Shown: positions 1 to 5,788 of the stretch, piece by piece
Layout: every line of letters starts with the position of its first letter
Position numbering within the stretch: the stretch's first letter is position 1
From: an uncultured Novosphingobium sp.
GTDB taxonomy: Bacteria; Pseudomonadota; Alphaproteobacteria; Sphingomonadales; Sphingomonadaceae
Direction: 5' to 3'
Length of the DNA stretch: 10,736 nt
NCBI GenBank assembly: GCA_938005655.1
Contig: CALLNA010000028.1
Coordinates: 1 to 10,736 of the forward strand
Made by a program: the position numbers and the translations under genes
Notes under the pieces: model-generated
What the model saw: the letters and a program-made list of their open reading frames with translations, nothing else
The model's database searches: none
What the model was told of the DNA's origin: nothing

Positions 1-17
1 ACGGAGAGCCTGACCTC

Positions 18-845
18 GTGACCGATCAAGACCACCTGCTCACCCGTATCGCCGACGCGCTCGAGCGCCTGGCCCCGCCGCGCCTGGCCCCGGCCGACTG
101 GCTGGGCGCCCCCGCCTATGTCTGGGACGGGACCACGGCGCGCGCGGTGGCGCGGATCGAGGCCCCGGCGCTCGCCCTGCTGCGCGGGATCGACGCGCAG
201 AAGGAGACGGTGACGGCCAACGTGAGCCGCCTCGCCGCCGGCCACGCCGCGCACGACATGCTGCTCTGGGGCAGCCGCGGCATGGGCAAGTCCGCCCTGC
301 TCCGCGCCTCCATCGCGGCGGCCCAGGCCGCCCATCCCGGCGCGATCGCTCTGGTCCAGGTCGCGCCCGACGCGCTGGCCACCCTCGCCGGCCTGTTCGC
401 CACGCTCGCCCAGGTCGAGCGCCGCTTCCTGGTGTTCATCGACGACCTCGGCTTCGAGGACAGCGACGGCGCGGGGCCCCGCGCGCTGCGCTCCTGGCTG
501 GAAGGCGGGGTCGAGGCGCGGCCGGGCAACGTCCGCCTGGCCGTCACCTCGAACCGCCGGGCGATCGTCGCCCGGCACCTCAGCGAGCAGGACGATCCGA
601 TCAATCCGCGCGACGCGGTCGACGACAAGCTCGCCCTGGCCGACCGCTTCGGCCTGTCGATCGGCTTCCACAATTGCAGCCAGGACGACTACCTGGCGAT
701 CATCGGCGGCTATGCCGAGCAGCTCGGGCTGGCGTGGGAGCCGGCCGACGCCCTCGAATGGTCGCGCCGCCGCGGCGCGCGCTCGGGACGCGTCGCCTGG
801 CACTACGTCACGGAACTGGCCGGGCGCGCGGGGAAGACGCTTTAG
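18..845 (+). CDS. DUF815 family AAA-type ATPase
   Basis: Predicted cytoplasmic P-loop ATPase of the DUF815 family, 275 residues. The Walker A motif GSRGMGKS is at about residues 85-92. The Walker B segment LVFIDDL is at about 138-144, and a sensor-1-like strand LAVTSNRR at about 164-171. The stretch DDKLALADRFGL at about 202-213 is the DUF815 signature (D-K-L-x-L-x-D-R-F-G-L). The start is GTG; GGAGAG lies about 10 bases upstream and no better start follows. The cellular role of DUF815 proteins is not established; they look like AAA+ loader or remodelling ATPases related in fold to DnaA and IstB. The gene is complete and is convergent with the next gene, with only 18 bases between the two stop codons. 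The family call is firm, the function open. Confidence 0.9.
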   Translation: MTDQDHLLTRIADALERLAPPRLAPADWLGAPAYVWDGTTARAVARIEAPALALLRGIDAQKETVTANVSRLAAGHAAHDMLLWGSRGMGKSALLRASIAAAQAAHPGAIALVQVAPDALATLAGLFATLAQVERRFLVFIDDLGFEDSDGAGPRALRSWLEGGVEARPGNVRLAVTSNRRAIVARHLSEQDDPINPRDAVDDKLALADRFGLSIGFHNCSQDDYLAIIGGYAEQLGLAWEPADALEWSRRRGARSGRVAWHYVTELAGRAGKTL

Positions 846-863
846 CCCCCAGGGTCAGGACCC

Positions 864-2330
864 TCAGGGCATCCGGTGCTCGGTGATCTGGCCAAGCTCC
901 ATGGTCATGGGCTTGGTCGGATCGATCAGCTCCTTGCTCGGCGGCATGTGGTCGGCGACGACCGGCTTGGGCGCGGCCGAGGGCGCGGCGCCGGGCGCGA
1001 TCACCCGCCAGATGATCCCCGCCGTGTCGTCGGAGACGAGCAGCGCCCCGCCCTTGTCCCAAGCGAGCCAGGTCGGGCGGCCGTGGGTGTCGCCCTTGCC
1101 GGTGAGGAAGCCGGTCAGCAGCGGGACCGGCAGGCCCTGCGGATTGCCGTTGGCGTCGAACCGCACGAAGACCACGTCGTAGCCGGCCAGCGGCTTGCGG
1201 TTCCACGAGCCGTGCCGGGCGATGAAGGCCCCGTTGGCGAACTGCTCGCCGAGGCGCTGCCCGCCGGTGGCGAACAGCAGGCCGAGCGGGGCGACGTGGG
1301 CGCCCAGGCCATATTCGGGCTTGCGGGTATATTCGGTCAGGTACTCGGGCATGTAGGTCTCGACCCGCTCGTCGAGCTTGTCCTTCCAGTAGACCCAGGG
1401 CCAGCCGTACTGCGCGCCGACCGGGACGTTGGTCAGGTAGTCGGGCACCAGGTCCGGCCCGAGCTGGTCGCGCTCGTTGACCACGGCCCACAGCTCGCCG
1501 GTCGAGGGGTTCCAGGCCATACCGTTGGGATTGCGCATCCCGTTGGCATATTGGCGCGCGCGGCGGGTGGCGAGGTCGTATTCCCAGATCGCCGCGCGGC
1601 CCTTCTCGGCATCCATCCCGCGCTCGCCGATGTTCGAGGCCGAGCCTACCGCGACGTAGAGCAGCTTGCCGTCCGGGCTCAGCGTCAGGTTGCGCATCCA
1701 GTGATTGCCGCTGCCCGGCAGGTCCATCAGCTTGACCGGCTTGCCGGTCAGCGCCGTGGCCCCGGGCACGAAGTCGAAGGCGAGGATGGCGTCGTGGTTG
1801 GCGACGTAGAGCTTGCCGTCGGCCCAGGCCATGCCCGAGGGCGAGGCCAGATCCTGCTCGCGCAGGACGAAGCGGCTTTCCGCCTTCCCGTCGCCGTCGG
1901 CGTCGCGCAGCAGGACGATGCGGTTGGGCGAGGCCTCGCCCGCGCCGACCCGGCCCATGAACAGCCTCATGAAGAAGCCGGTCACGCCCGGCGGCGCGTT
2001 GTTCGGCGGCGCGCCGGTCTCGGCCACGAGCACGTCGCCGTTGGACAGGGTCAGCATGGTGCGCGGATGCTGGAGCCCCTCGGCGAAGCGCGAGACGGTC
2101 AGCCCCGCCGCCGCCTTGGGCGCCTCGTTCGCGCCCCAGCCGATCGTCCTAGCGAGCGAGACGCTGGGTATCCATTCGCTCTTGGGCTCGACCAGCACGG
2201 GATGCTTGCCCGACAGCTCGTCGGGGGTGTGCCGCGCGGGGTCGCCGCGCAGGACCCAGAAGGCGAATCCGCCCACCACGACCACGACGACCGCCAGGGC
2301 GATCAGGAGCTTGCGCAAGATCGGTTTCAT
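864..2330 (-). CDS. PQQ-dependent sugar dehydrogenase, sorbosone dehydrogenase-like
   Basis: Predicted periplasmic beta-propeller oxidoreductase of the soluble glucose/sorbosone dehydrogenase superfamily, 488 residues. These enzymes oxidise an aldose or related sugar using PQQ and pass electrons to the respiratory chain. Residues 7-27 form one hydrophobic segment after a basic N-terminus (MKPILRK), which fits a signal anchor. The propeller spans about 75-445. GSGNHW at 206-211 places His210 where the family has its catalytic His. DADGDGK (143-149) looks like a Ca-binding loop. NGMRNPNGMAWNP (263-275) and ARHGSWNR (371-378) are family signatures. About 45 residues rich in Pro and Ala follow the propeller. 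The ATG at 2330 is chosen because it puts the basic residues and membrane segment at the N-terminus; an in-frame GTG at 2384 would add 18 residues with no visible ribosome site. No clear Shine-Dalgarno precedes either start. The substrate cannot be told from sequence, and no PQQ synthesis gene is nearby. Confidence 0.88.
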   Translation of the reverse strand: MKPILRKLLIALAVVVVVVGGFAFWVLRGDPARHTPDELSGKHPVLVEPKSEWIPSVSLARTIGWGANEAPKAAAGLTVSRFAEGLQHPRTMLTLSNGDVLVAETGAPPNNAPPGVTGFFMRLFMGRVGAGEASPNRIVLLRDADGDGKAESRFVLREQDLASPSGMAWADGKLYVANHDAILAFDFVPGATALTGKPVKLMDLPGSGNHWMRNLTLSPDGKLLYVAVGSASNIGERGMDAEKGRAAIWEYDLATRRARQYANGMRNPNGMAWNPSTGELWAVVNERDQLGPDLVPDYLTNVPVGAQYGWPWVYWKDKLDERVETYMPEYLTEYTRKPEYGLGAHVAPLGLLFATGGQRLGEQFANGAFIARHGSWNRKPLAGYDVVFVRFDANGNPQGLPVPLLTGFLTGKGDTHGRPTWLAWDKGGALLVSDDTAGIIWRVIAPGAAPSAAPKPVVADHMPPSKELIDPTKPMTMELGQITEHRMP

Positions 2331-2422
2331 GGACACCGGGATAGGCCGAGCAACGCCGCGAGGCAAACCCGGATGCTTCTGCACCGATTCGGGACAGCGC
2401 CGCGATTGACCCGGACGAAGCC

Positions 2423-2451
2423 TTGGTCGCGGGGCGCACGGGATGCTAAAT
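2423..2451 (+). promoter_or_regulatory. possible sigma70-like promoter of the secreted-protein gene
   Basis: TTGGTC at 2423-2428 and CTAAAT at 2446-2451 are spaced by 17 bases. Both match the consensus only partly. They lie in the gap between divergent genes, about 70 bases before the downstream start. A GC-rich palindromic stretch with two GGGCCC cores follows at 2473-2506 in the presumed leader. This is a weak call from spacing and position only. Confidence 0.25.
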
Positions 2452-2523
2452 TTTCCCTTAACGCCGGATTCGGCCCGGGCCCTTGGGGGGCAACTTCACG
2501 GGCCCGACTGAATGGGGATGTCC

Positions 2524-3069
2524 ATGCGCCTGACTCTTTCCGCCCTGCTCTGCGCCGCGCTGCTCGCCAGCCCGGCGCTCGCCCACGATCACGACGGCCC
2601 GCCGATGCCCCCGCCGGGCGCGGACATGCCGCCGCCCCCGCCGCCGCCCGGCTATGCGCCCTATGGCGCGCCGATGGACCCGCGCTGGGAGCACATGCGC
2701 GGCGACTGGCAGGAGCGCTGCGGCGACCGTCATCACCATCGCCGCGACCGCGACGGGCGCGACGGCCCGGCCTATCACGACGACTGCGGCTATCCCGCCC
2801 CGCCCATGCCCTACGGCTACGGCTATCCGGGGGCCTACCCGGGCGCCTATCCCGGCGCCTACATGGGCTATGCCGTGCCGATGGTCATGGTCCCGGTCCT
2901 GCGCAACAAGCCGTGCAAGGAAGTGGTCGAGGAGATCGTCGAGGAAGTGCCGGTGCGCCGCCGCGTGATCCGCCCCCGCGCGCGGCCCGTCCGCGTGGTG
3001 CACGACAAGCGGGTGCCGATCCACGACAAGCGCGTGCCCATGACGCCGAGCAAGCGCATCGCCTATTGA
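2524..3069 (+). CDS. secreted His/Pro/Tyr/Arg-rich low-complexity protein
   Basis: Small exported protein of unknown function, 181 residues from the chosen start. MRLTLSALLCAALLASPALA is a classic Sec signal peptide with an Ala-x-Ala cleavage site, leaving a mature protein that begins HDHDGPP. The mature part has five sections: a His/Asp/Pro-rich head with a run of seven prolines; a His/Arg/Asp-rich block (HHHRRDRD); a Tyr/Gly section with the tandem unit YPGA three times; a hydrophobic stretch (VPMVMVPVL); an acidic-then-basic tail (EEIVEEVPVRRR) with two copies of HDKRVP. Two Cys in the middle and one near the tail could form disulfides. ATG codons at 2512, 2518 and 2524 are all in frame; 2524 gives the cleanest signal peptide and has GGGG a few bases upstream. 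His-rich segments hint at metal binding or envelope association, but this is inference. Similar proteins occur in sphingomonads as hypothetical proteins, as far as I recall. Confidence 0.8.
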   Translation: MRLTLSALLCAALLASPALAHDHDGPPMPPPGADMPPPPPPPGYAPYGAPMDPRWEHMRGDWQERCGDRHHHRRDRDGRDGPAYHDDCGYPAPPMPYGYGYPGAYPGAYPGAYMGYAVPMVMVPVLRNKPCKEVVEEIVEEVPVRRRVIRPRARPVRVVHDKRVPIHDKRVPMTPSKRIAY

Positions 3070-3071
3070 AC

Positions 3072-3101
3072 GGAAGGCGCGCCTGCGGGCGCGCCTTCCT
3101 T
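3072..3101 (+). terminator. strong hairpin after the secreted-protein gene
   Basis: GGAAGGCGCGCC (3072-3083) and GGCGCGCCTTCC (3088-3099) form a perfect 12-bp stem with the loop TGCG, two bases after the stop codon. Only TT follows before GG, so the T-tract is poor. It is probably a transcription terminator or an mRNA-stabilising 3' hairpin. Confidence 0.7.
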
Positions 3102-3122
3102 GGTATGGGTTAAAACTATTTA

Positions 3123-3144
3123 ATATCAATAAGTTAGTTGATAT
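3123..3144. repeat. inverted repeat in an AT-rich island
   Basis: ATATCAA (3123-3129) and TTGATAT (3138-3144) are exact reverse complements separated by 8 bases. They sit in a stretch of about 40 bases (3108-3150) that is strikingly AT-rich compared with its surroundings. It could be an operator, a protein-binding palindrome or a remnant of foreign DNA; nothing in the window decides. Confidence 0.5.
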
Positions 3145-3224
3145 GGGATAGTTGCGCGACGCAACTTCCTCTGTCGATCCGCCAAGCGCAGTCGCCCGAT
3201 ACAGCCCTCTACCCCAACCGTCTC

Positions 3225-3276
3225 GTCACCTTGAACTCGTTTAGCTGCGCTGGCCTACGGCTCAGGGTCCATGGTG
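3225..3276 (+). repeat. degenerate palindromic intergenic repeat, interrupted copy
   Basis: TGAACTCGTTT (3232-3242) and CAGGGTCCATGG (3263-3274) match the two halves of the repeat at 3322-3355 (TGAACTTGTTT / CAGCATCCATGG on the minus strand), but 20 bases (3243-3262) lie between them here. CCTTGA and TCAGGG can still pair with one G-T mismatch. The repeat family is recalled from sphingomonad genomes, not checked. Confidence 0.4.
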
Positions 3277-3321
3277 CAACGTCATCTTATCGCGGAACGG
3301 CCGATTGCGTCGTGCCCTCAC

Positions 3322-3355
3322 CCCATGGATGCTGAAACAAGTTCAGCATGATGGG
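3322..3355 (-). repeat. palindromic intergenic repeat / possible parAB terminator
   Basis: ATGCTGAA (3329-3336) pairs with TTCAGCAT (3342-3349) across a 5-base loop. CCCAT (3322-3326) pairs with ATGGG (3351-3355) outside a small bulge, giving about 13 pairs in total. It begins about 25 bases after the parB stop. No T-run follows, so it may act as a Rho-assisted terminator or 3' end stabiliser. On the minus strand it reads CTGAACTTGTTTCAG, which resembles a common sphingomonad intergenic repeat. Confidence 0.5.
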
Positions 3356-3379
3356 CGTGGGATGCGAGGATAGAAGCCC

Positions 3380-4353
3380 TCAAATTCCTCCGCCGGTCAG
3401 GCGCTGGCAGATCAGGTCGAGCTGGTCGAGCGTCCGGTAGCGGATCGTCACCGAACCCGAGCGCGGATCGGGGTCCGTGTTGATGCGGATCGCGAGGCCG
3501 AGATATTCCTCGAGGTGGGCCTGGACCGCGGCGATGTCGGCGGTGGCGGCCGAGTGGCTCTCGCCCCGGGCGGGCCGGCGGCGGGCTTGGTCTGGCGCCG
3601 GACAAGCTGTTCGACCTCGCGCACCGAGAGGCGGCGGTCGACCGCGTTCTGGGCCAGGATCGCCGCATCCTCGAAGCCGATCAGCGCGCGGGCGTGGCCC
3701 ATCGACAGACGGCCCTCCTCGACCAGGGCGATCACCGGCTCGGGCAGGCTCAGCAGGCGCTGGAGGTTGGCGACGTGGCTGCGCGACTTGTCGACCATCC
3801 GCGCGATCTCGGCCTGGGTCATCGATTCGCTGTCGGCCAGGCGCTGGTAGGCCCGCGCCTCCTCGATCGGATTGAGGTCCTCGCGCTGGAGGTTCTCGAT
3901 CAGCGCCAGGGCCATGACCTCGCGCTCGCCGAGGTCGCGGACGATGGCCGGGATCTCGTGGAGCTGCGCGCGCTGCGCCGCGCGCCAGCGGCGCTCGCCG
4001 GCGACGAGCTGCCACCGCCCCGCCCCGTGCGGACGGACGATCACTGGCTGGATCACCCCGCGCGCGGCGATCGAGGCGGCCAGCTCGTCGAGCGCGGCAT
4101 CGTCGAAGTGGCGGCGCGGCTGCTCGGGATGGGGCTCGATCGCGGCGACGGGCAGCAGGGCCAGGCCCTCGCTCAGCCGGGCCGCGCTCTCCGCGCCGCC
4201 GCCGGGCTGCGCGACCAGCGGCTCCTCGCGGCGCGTCTCGCCCATCAGGGAATCCAGCCCGCGCCCCAGGGCGGGCGGCTTCTTCTTGCCGCCGGCCGGC
4301 AGGGCCGCCTTGATCTGGGGCACCGAGATGCGAATCACCGGATCGTCGTTCAT
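3380..4353 (-). CDS. parB: chromosome partitioning protein ParB, frame broken before the C-terminal domain
   Basis: ParB is the CTP-dependent clamp that loads at parS, spreads, and works with ParA to segregate the origin region. Residues 29-39 (LGRGLDSLMGE) are the N-terminal ParA-contact motif. GERRWR (119-124) is the CTP-binding box, and ENLQREDLNPIEEA (153-166) the second conserved box. MTQAEIARMVDKSRSHV (178-194) is the helix-turn-helix. The starting frame then runs to a stop at 3448 (301 residues), but its last 38 residues are a Pro/Arg/Ser tail unlike ParB. The conserved dimerisation domain (HLEEYLGL ... VTIRYRTLDQLDLICQRL) is in the -1 frame and ends at 3380. One missing base in the run at 3564-3570 would explain this; restored, the protein has 324 residues, normal for the family. 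The start ATG overlaps the parA stop (ATGA), with AAGGAAGG upstream. Either a sequencing error or a real mutation; programmed slippage is unlikely. Confidence 0.93.
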
Positions 4354-5126
4354 GCGGCCTTCCTTCGCTCGGGCAGGCGCCCGATCAGCTCGCGCGCGAG
4401 CGCCATGTAGGCGCGGCTGCCCGCGCACGAATGATCGTAGACCAGCGCCGGGAGCCCGTGGCTCGGCGCCTCGGACAGGCGGACGTTGCGCGGGATCGCG
4501 GTCTCGAAGACCAGGCTGCCGAGGCAGGAGCGCACGTCCTCGGCGACCTGGTCGGTCAGGCGGTTGCGGCGGTCGAACATGGTCAGGGCCACGCCGATGA
4601 TGCCGAGGTCGGGGTTGAACCGCTGCTGGACGCGCTCGACCGTCTGGAGGAGCTGGCTCAGGCCCTCCAGCGCGAAGAACTCGCATTGCAGCGGCACCAG
4701 CATGGTGTCGGCCGCGGTCATCGCGTTGAGCGTCAGCAGACCAAGCGAGGGCGGGCAATCGATGAAGCAGATGTCGTGCGCCGTATCGCCGGCCAGCGCC
4801 TGGCGCATCCGGTCGGTGCGGTTCTCGACCGCGACCAGCTCGACCTCGGCCCCGGAGAGGTCGACCGTCGCCGGGACGATGTCGAGCCCGGGAATCCGCG
4901 TCGGGATCACGCAGTCGGCCAGCGGCCGCTGGTCGACCAGCATGTCGTAGGACGACAGCTCGCGCTCGGCCGCGCCGATGCCGATCCCGGTCGAGGCGTT
5001 GCCCTGGGGATCGAGGTCGATCAGCAGGGCCCGCCACCCGGTCGCGGCCATGGCGGTGGCGATGTTGATCGCCGTGGTGGTCTTCCCCACCCCGCCCTTC
5101 TGGTTGGCGATCGCGACGCGGATCAT
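4350..5126 (-). CDS. parA: chromosome partitioning ATPase ParA
   Basis: ParA/Soj-type ATPase, 258 residues, normal length for a chromosomal ParA without an N-terminal helix-turn-helix. ATP-bound dimers coat the nucleoid, and ParB-parS complexes move along the gradient they form. The deviant Walker A motif KGGVGKTT is at 10-17 with both signature lysines (Lys10, Lys15). DLDPQGN (37-43) is the A' motif and FIDCPPSLG (121-129) the Walker B segment. LQCEFFALEGL in the middle and IPRNVRLSEAPSHG near the C-terminus are typical of chromosomal ParA. The ATG overlaps the rsmG stop by 4 bases; AGAGGT lies about 8 bases upstream. The gene is intact and directly upstream of parB. Confidence 0.98.
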   Translation of the reverse strand: MIRVAIANQKGGVGKTTTAINIATAMAATGWRALLIDLDPQGNASTGIGIGAAERELSSYDMLVDQRPLADCVIPTRIPGLDIVPATVDLSGAEVELVAVENRTDRMRQALAGDTAHDICFIDCPPSLGLLTLNAMTAADTMLVPLQCEFFALEGLSQLLQTVERVQQRFNPDLGIIGVALTMFDRRNRLTDQVAEDVRSCLGSLVFETAIPRNVRLSEAPSHGLPALVYDHSCAGSRAYMALARELIGRLPERRKAA

Positions 5127-5788
5127 CTGCGCTTACCTCTGGTCTTGATCGAGCCTCGGCCCGCGATCGGGCCTTGCAACGTGCCTGTGATAATCCCGGC
5201 TTCCGCATCCGTCACCGATTGTTCCACGTGGAACAGATGCGACCATCCGGAAAGCTCCGCCAATTCTTGCGTCGCCGACCGCCCCTTGGGCAACAGCCAC
5301 ACGGTGTCGCTTGTGGAAAAGCGCGCCGAAAGCGCGAGGAGCTGCGACAAGGGGGCGAAGGCCCGCGCCGAGATCGCCGCCGCCGGAAACGCCTGTACCG
5401 ATTCGAGACGCGATCCCGCTACCCTCGCCCGCTCCAGCCCCAGCGCCTGCCGCGCCCGTTCGAGCCAGTCGATCCGCCGGGTCCGCGATTCGACCATGAC
5501 CACCTCGCAGTCCGGACGAAGCGCGGCGATCACCAGCCCCGGAAAGCCCGCGCCGGTCCCGAGGTCGAGCCAGGGCGTCGTTCCACGTGGAACATGGGTG
5601 AGAAGCTGGGCGCTGTCGACGATGTGCCTGCGCCAGACCTCGCCAAGGCTCGCGGCGGAAACGAGGTTCTGGCGCGTGTTCTCCTCGGCCAGCAGCGCGA
5701 CCAGCCGTTCCAGGCGTTCGATGGCGGCGGGATCGGCTTCGGGCAGGTCGCGCAGCCAGGCCCTGGCCTGGTCCTCGTTTTCGATCAT
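5123..5788 (-). CDS. rsmG: 16S rRNA (guanine-527-N7) methyltransferase RsmG
   Basis: RsmG (formerly GidB), 221 residues, uses S-adenosylmethionine to methylate N7 of a guanine in the 530 loop of 16S rRNA (G527 in E. coli numbering). The SAM-binding loop WLDLGTGAGFPG is at about 73-84, the substrate-side motif NLVSA ... RHIVDSAQL at about 41-62, and SARAF at about 140. The C-terminus ends in a basic tail (GRGSIKTRGKRR). The start overlaps the mnmG stop (ATGA) and no strong Shine-Dalgarno is visible, so translation probably relies on coupling. Two parS palindromes are built into this coding sequence: one read as HVPRGT, the other as FHVEQ. The gene therefore carries both a protein and centromere sites. 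Confidence 0.96.
   Translation of the reverse strand: MIENEDQARAWLRDLPEADPAAIERLERLVALLAEENTRQNLVSAASLGEVWRRHIVDSAQLLTHVPRGTTPWLDLGTGAGFPGLVIAALRPDCEVVMVESRTRRIDWLERARQALGLERARVAGSRLESVQAFPAAAISARAFAPLSQLLALSARFSTSDTVWLLPKGRSATQELAELSGWSHLFHVEQSVTDAEAGIITGTLQGPIAGRGSIKTRGKRR
5220..5235. other. parS: parS centromere site (perfect), inside rsmG
   Basis: TGTTCCACGTGGAACA is a perfect 16-base palindrome matching the known chromosomal ParB-binding consensus of alphaproteobacteria. It lies near the 3' end of rsmG, about 100 bases before the parA start, and encodes the residues FHVEQ. Confidence 0.93.
5579..5594. other. parS: parS centromere site (one mismatch), inside rsmG
   Basis: CGTTCCACGTGGAACA differs from the perfect site only in the first base, so the inner 14 bases are a full palindrome. 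It is 359 bases from the first site and is read as VPRGT in rsmG, a different reading frame of the same palindrome. Confidence 0.88.

Larger units (their letters stand above)
3102..3379. other. non-coding stretch between the secreted-protein gene and parB
   Basis: Together with the hairpin at 3072-3101 this is about 310 bases without a convincing gene. The only open frame (3138-3335, plus) has no ribosome site and no recognisable composition or domain. It contains an AT-rich island (about 3108-3150), a short palindrome AGTTGCG-CGA-CGCAACT at 3150-3166, and two degenerate copies of a palindromic repeat, each listed separately. It separates two 3' gene ends, so no promoter is required here. Confidence 0.6.

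Noticed and set aside
845..866. Possible bidirectional terminator between the convergent DUF815 and dehydrogenase genes
   Set aside because: AGGGTC/GACCCT leaves a 2-base loop (or a 5-bp stem with a 4-base loop) and has no T-run on either side; too weak to call.
876..3113. Very long open frame (745 codons) on the plus strand opposite the sugar dehydrogenase
   Set aside because: It is an antisense shadow of a GC-rich gene with no recognisable domain, and it runs out of frame through the secreted-protein gene. The opposite strand has clear family motifs.
3138..3335. Small 65-codon open frame in the gap downstream of the secreted-protein gene
   Set aside because: No ribosome site and no domain; it runs across two palindromic repeats, so it is unlikely to be a gene.
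3564..3570. Programmed -1 ribosomal frameshift in parB
   Set aside because: CCCGGGG would be a slippery heptamer only if read C-CCG-GGG, but the parB frame reads it CCC-GGG-G, so tandem slippage does not fit. Nothing suggests a need for two products.
5311..5319. TGTGGAAAA, a match to the relaxed DnaA-box pattern, near a parS site
   Set aside because: A single match inside the rsmG coding sequence, with no cluster and no AT-rich unwinding region beside it; chance is enough to explain it.
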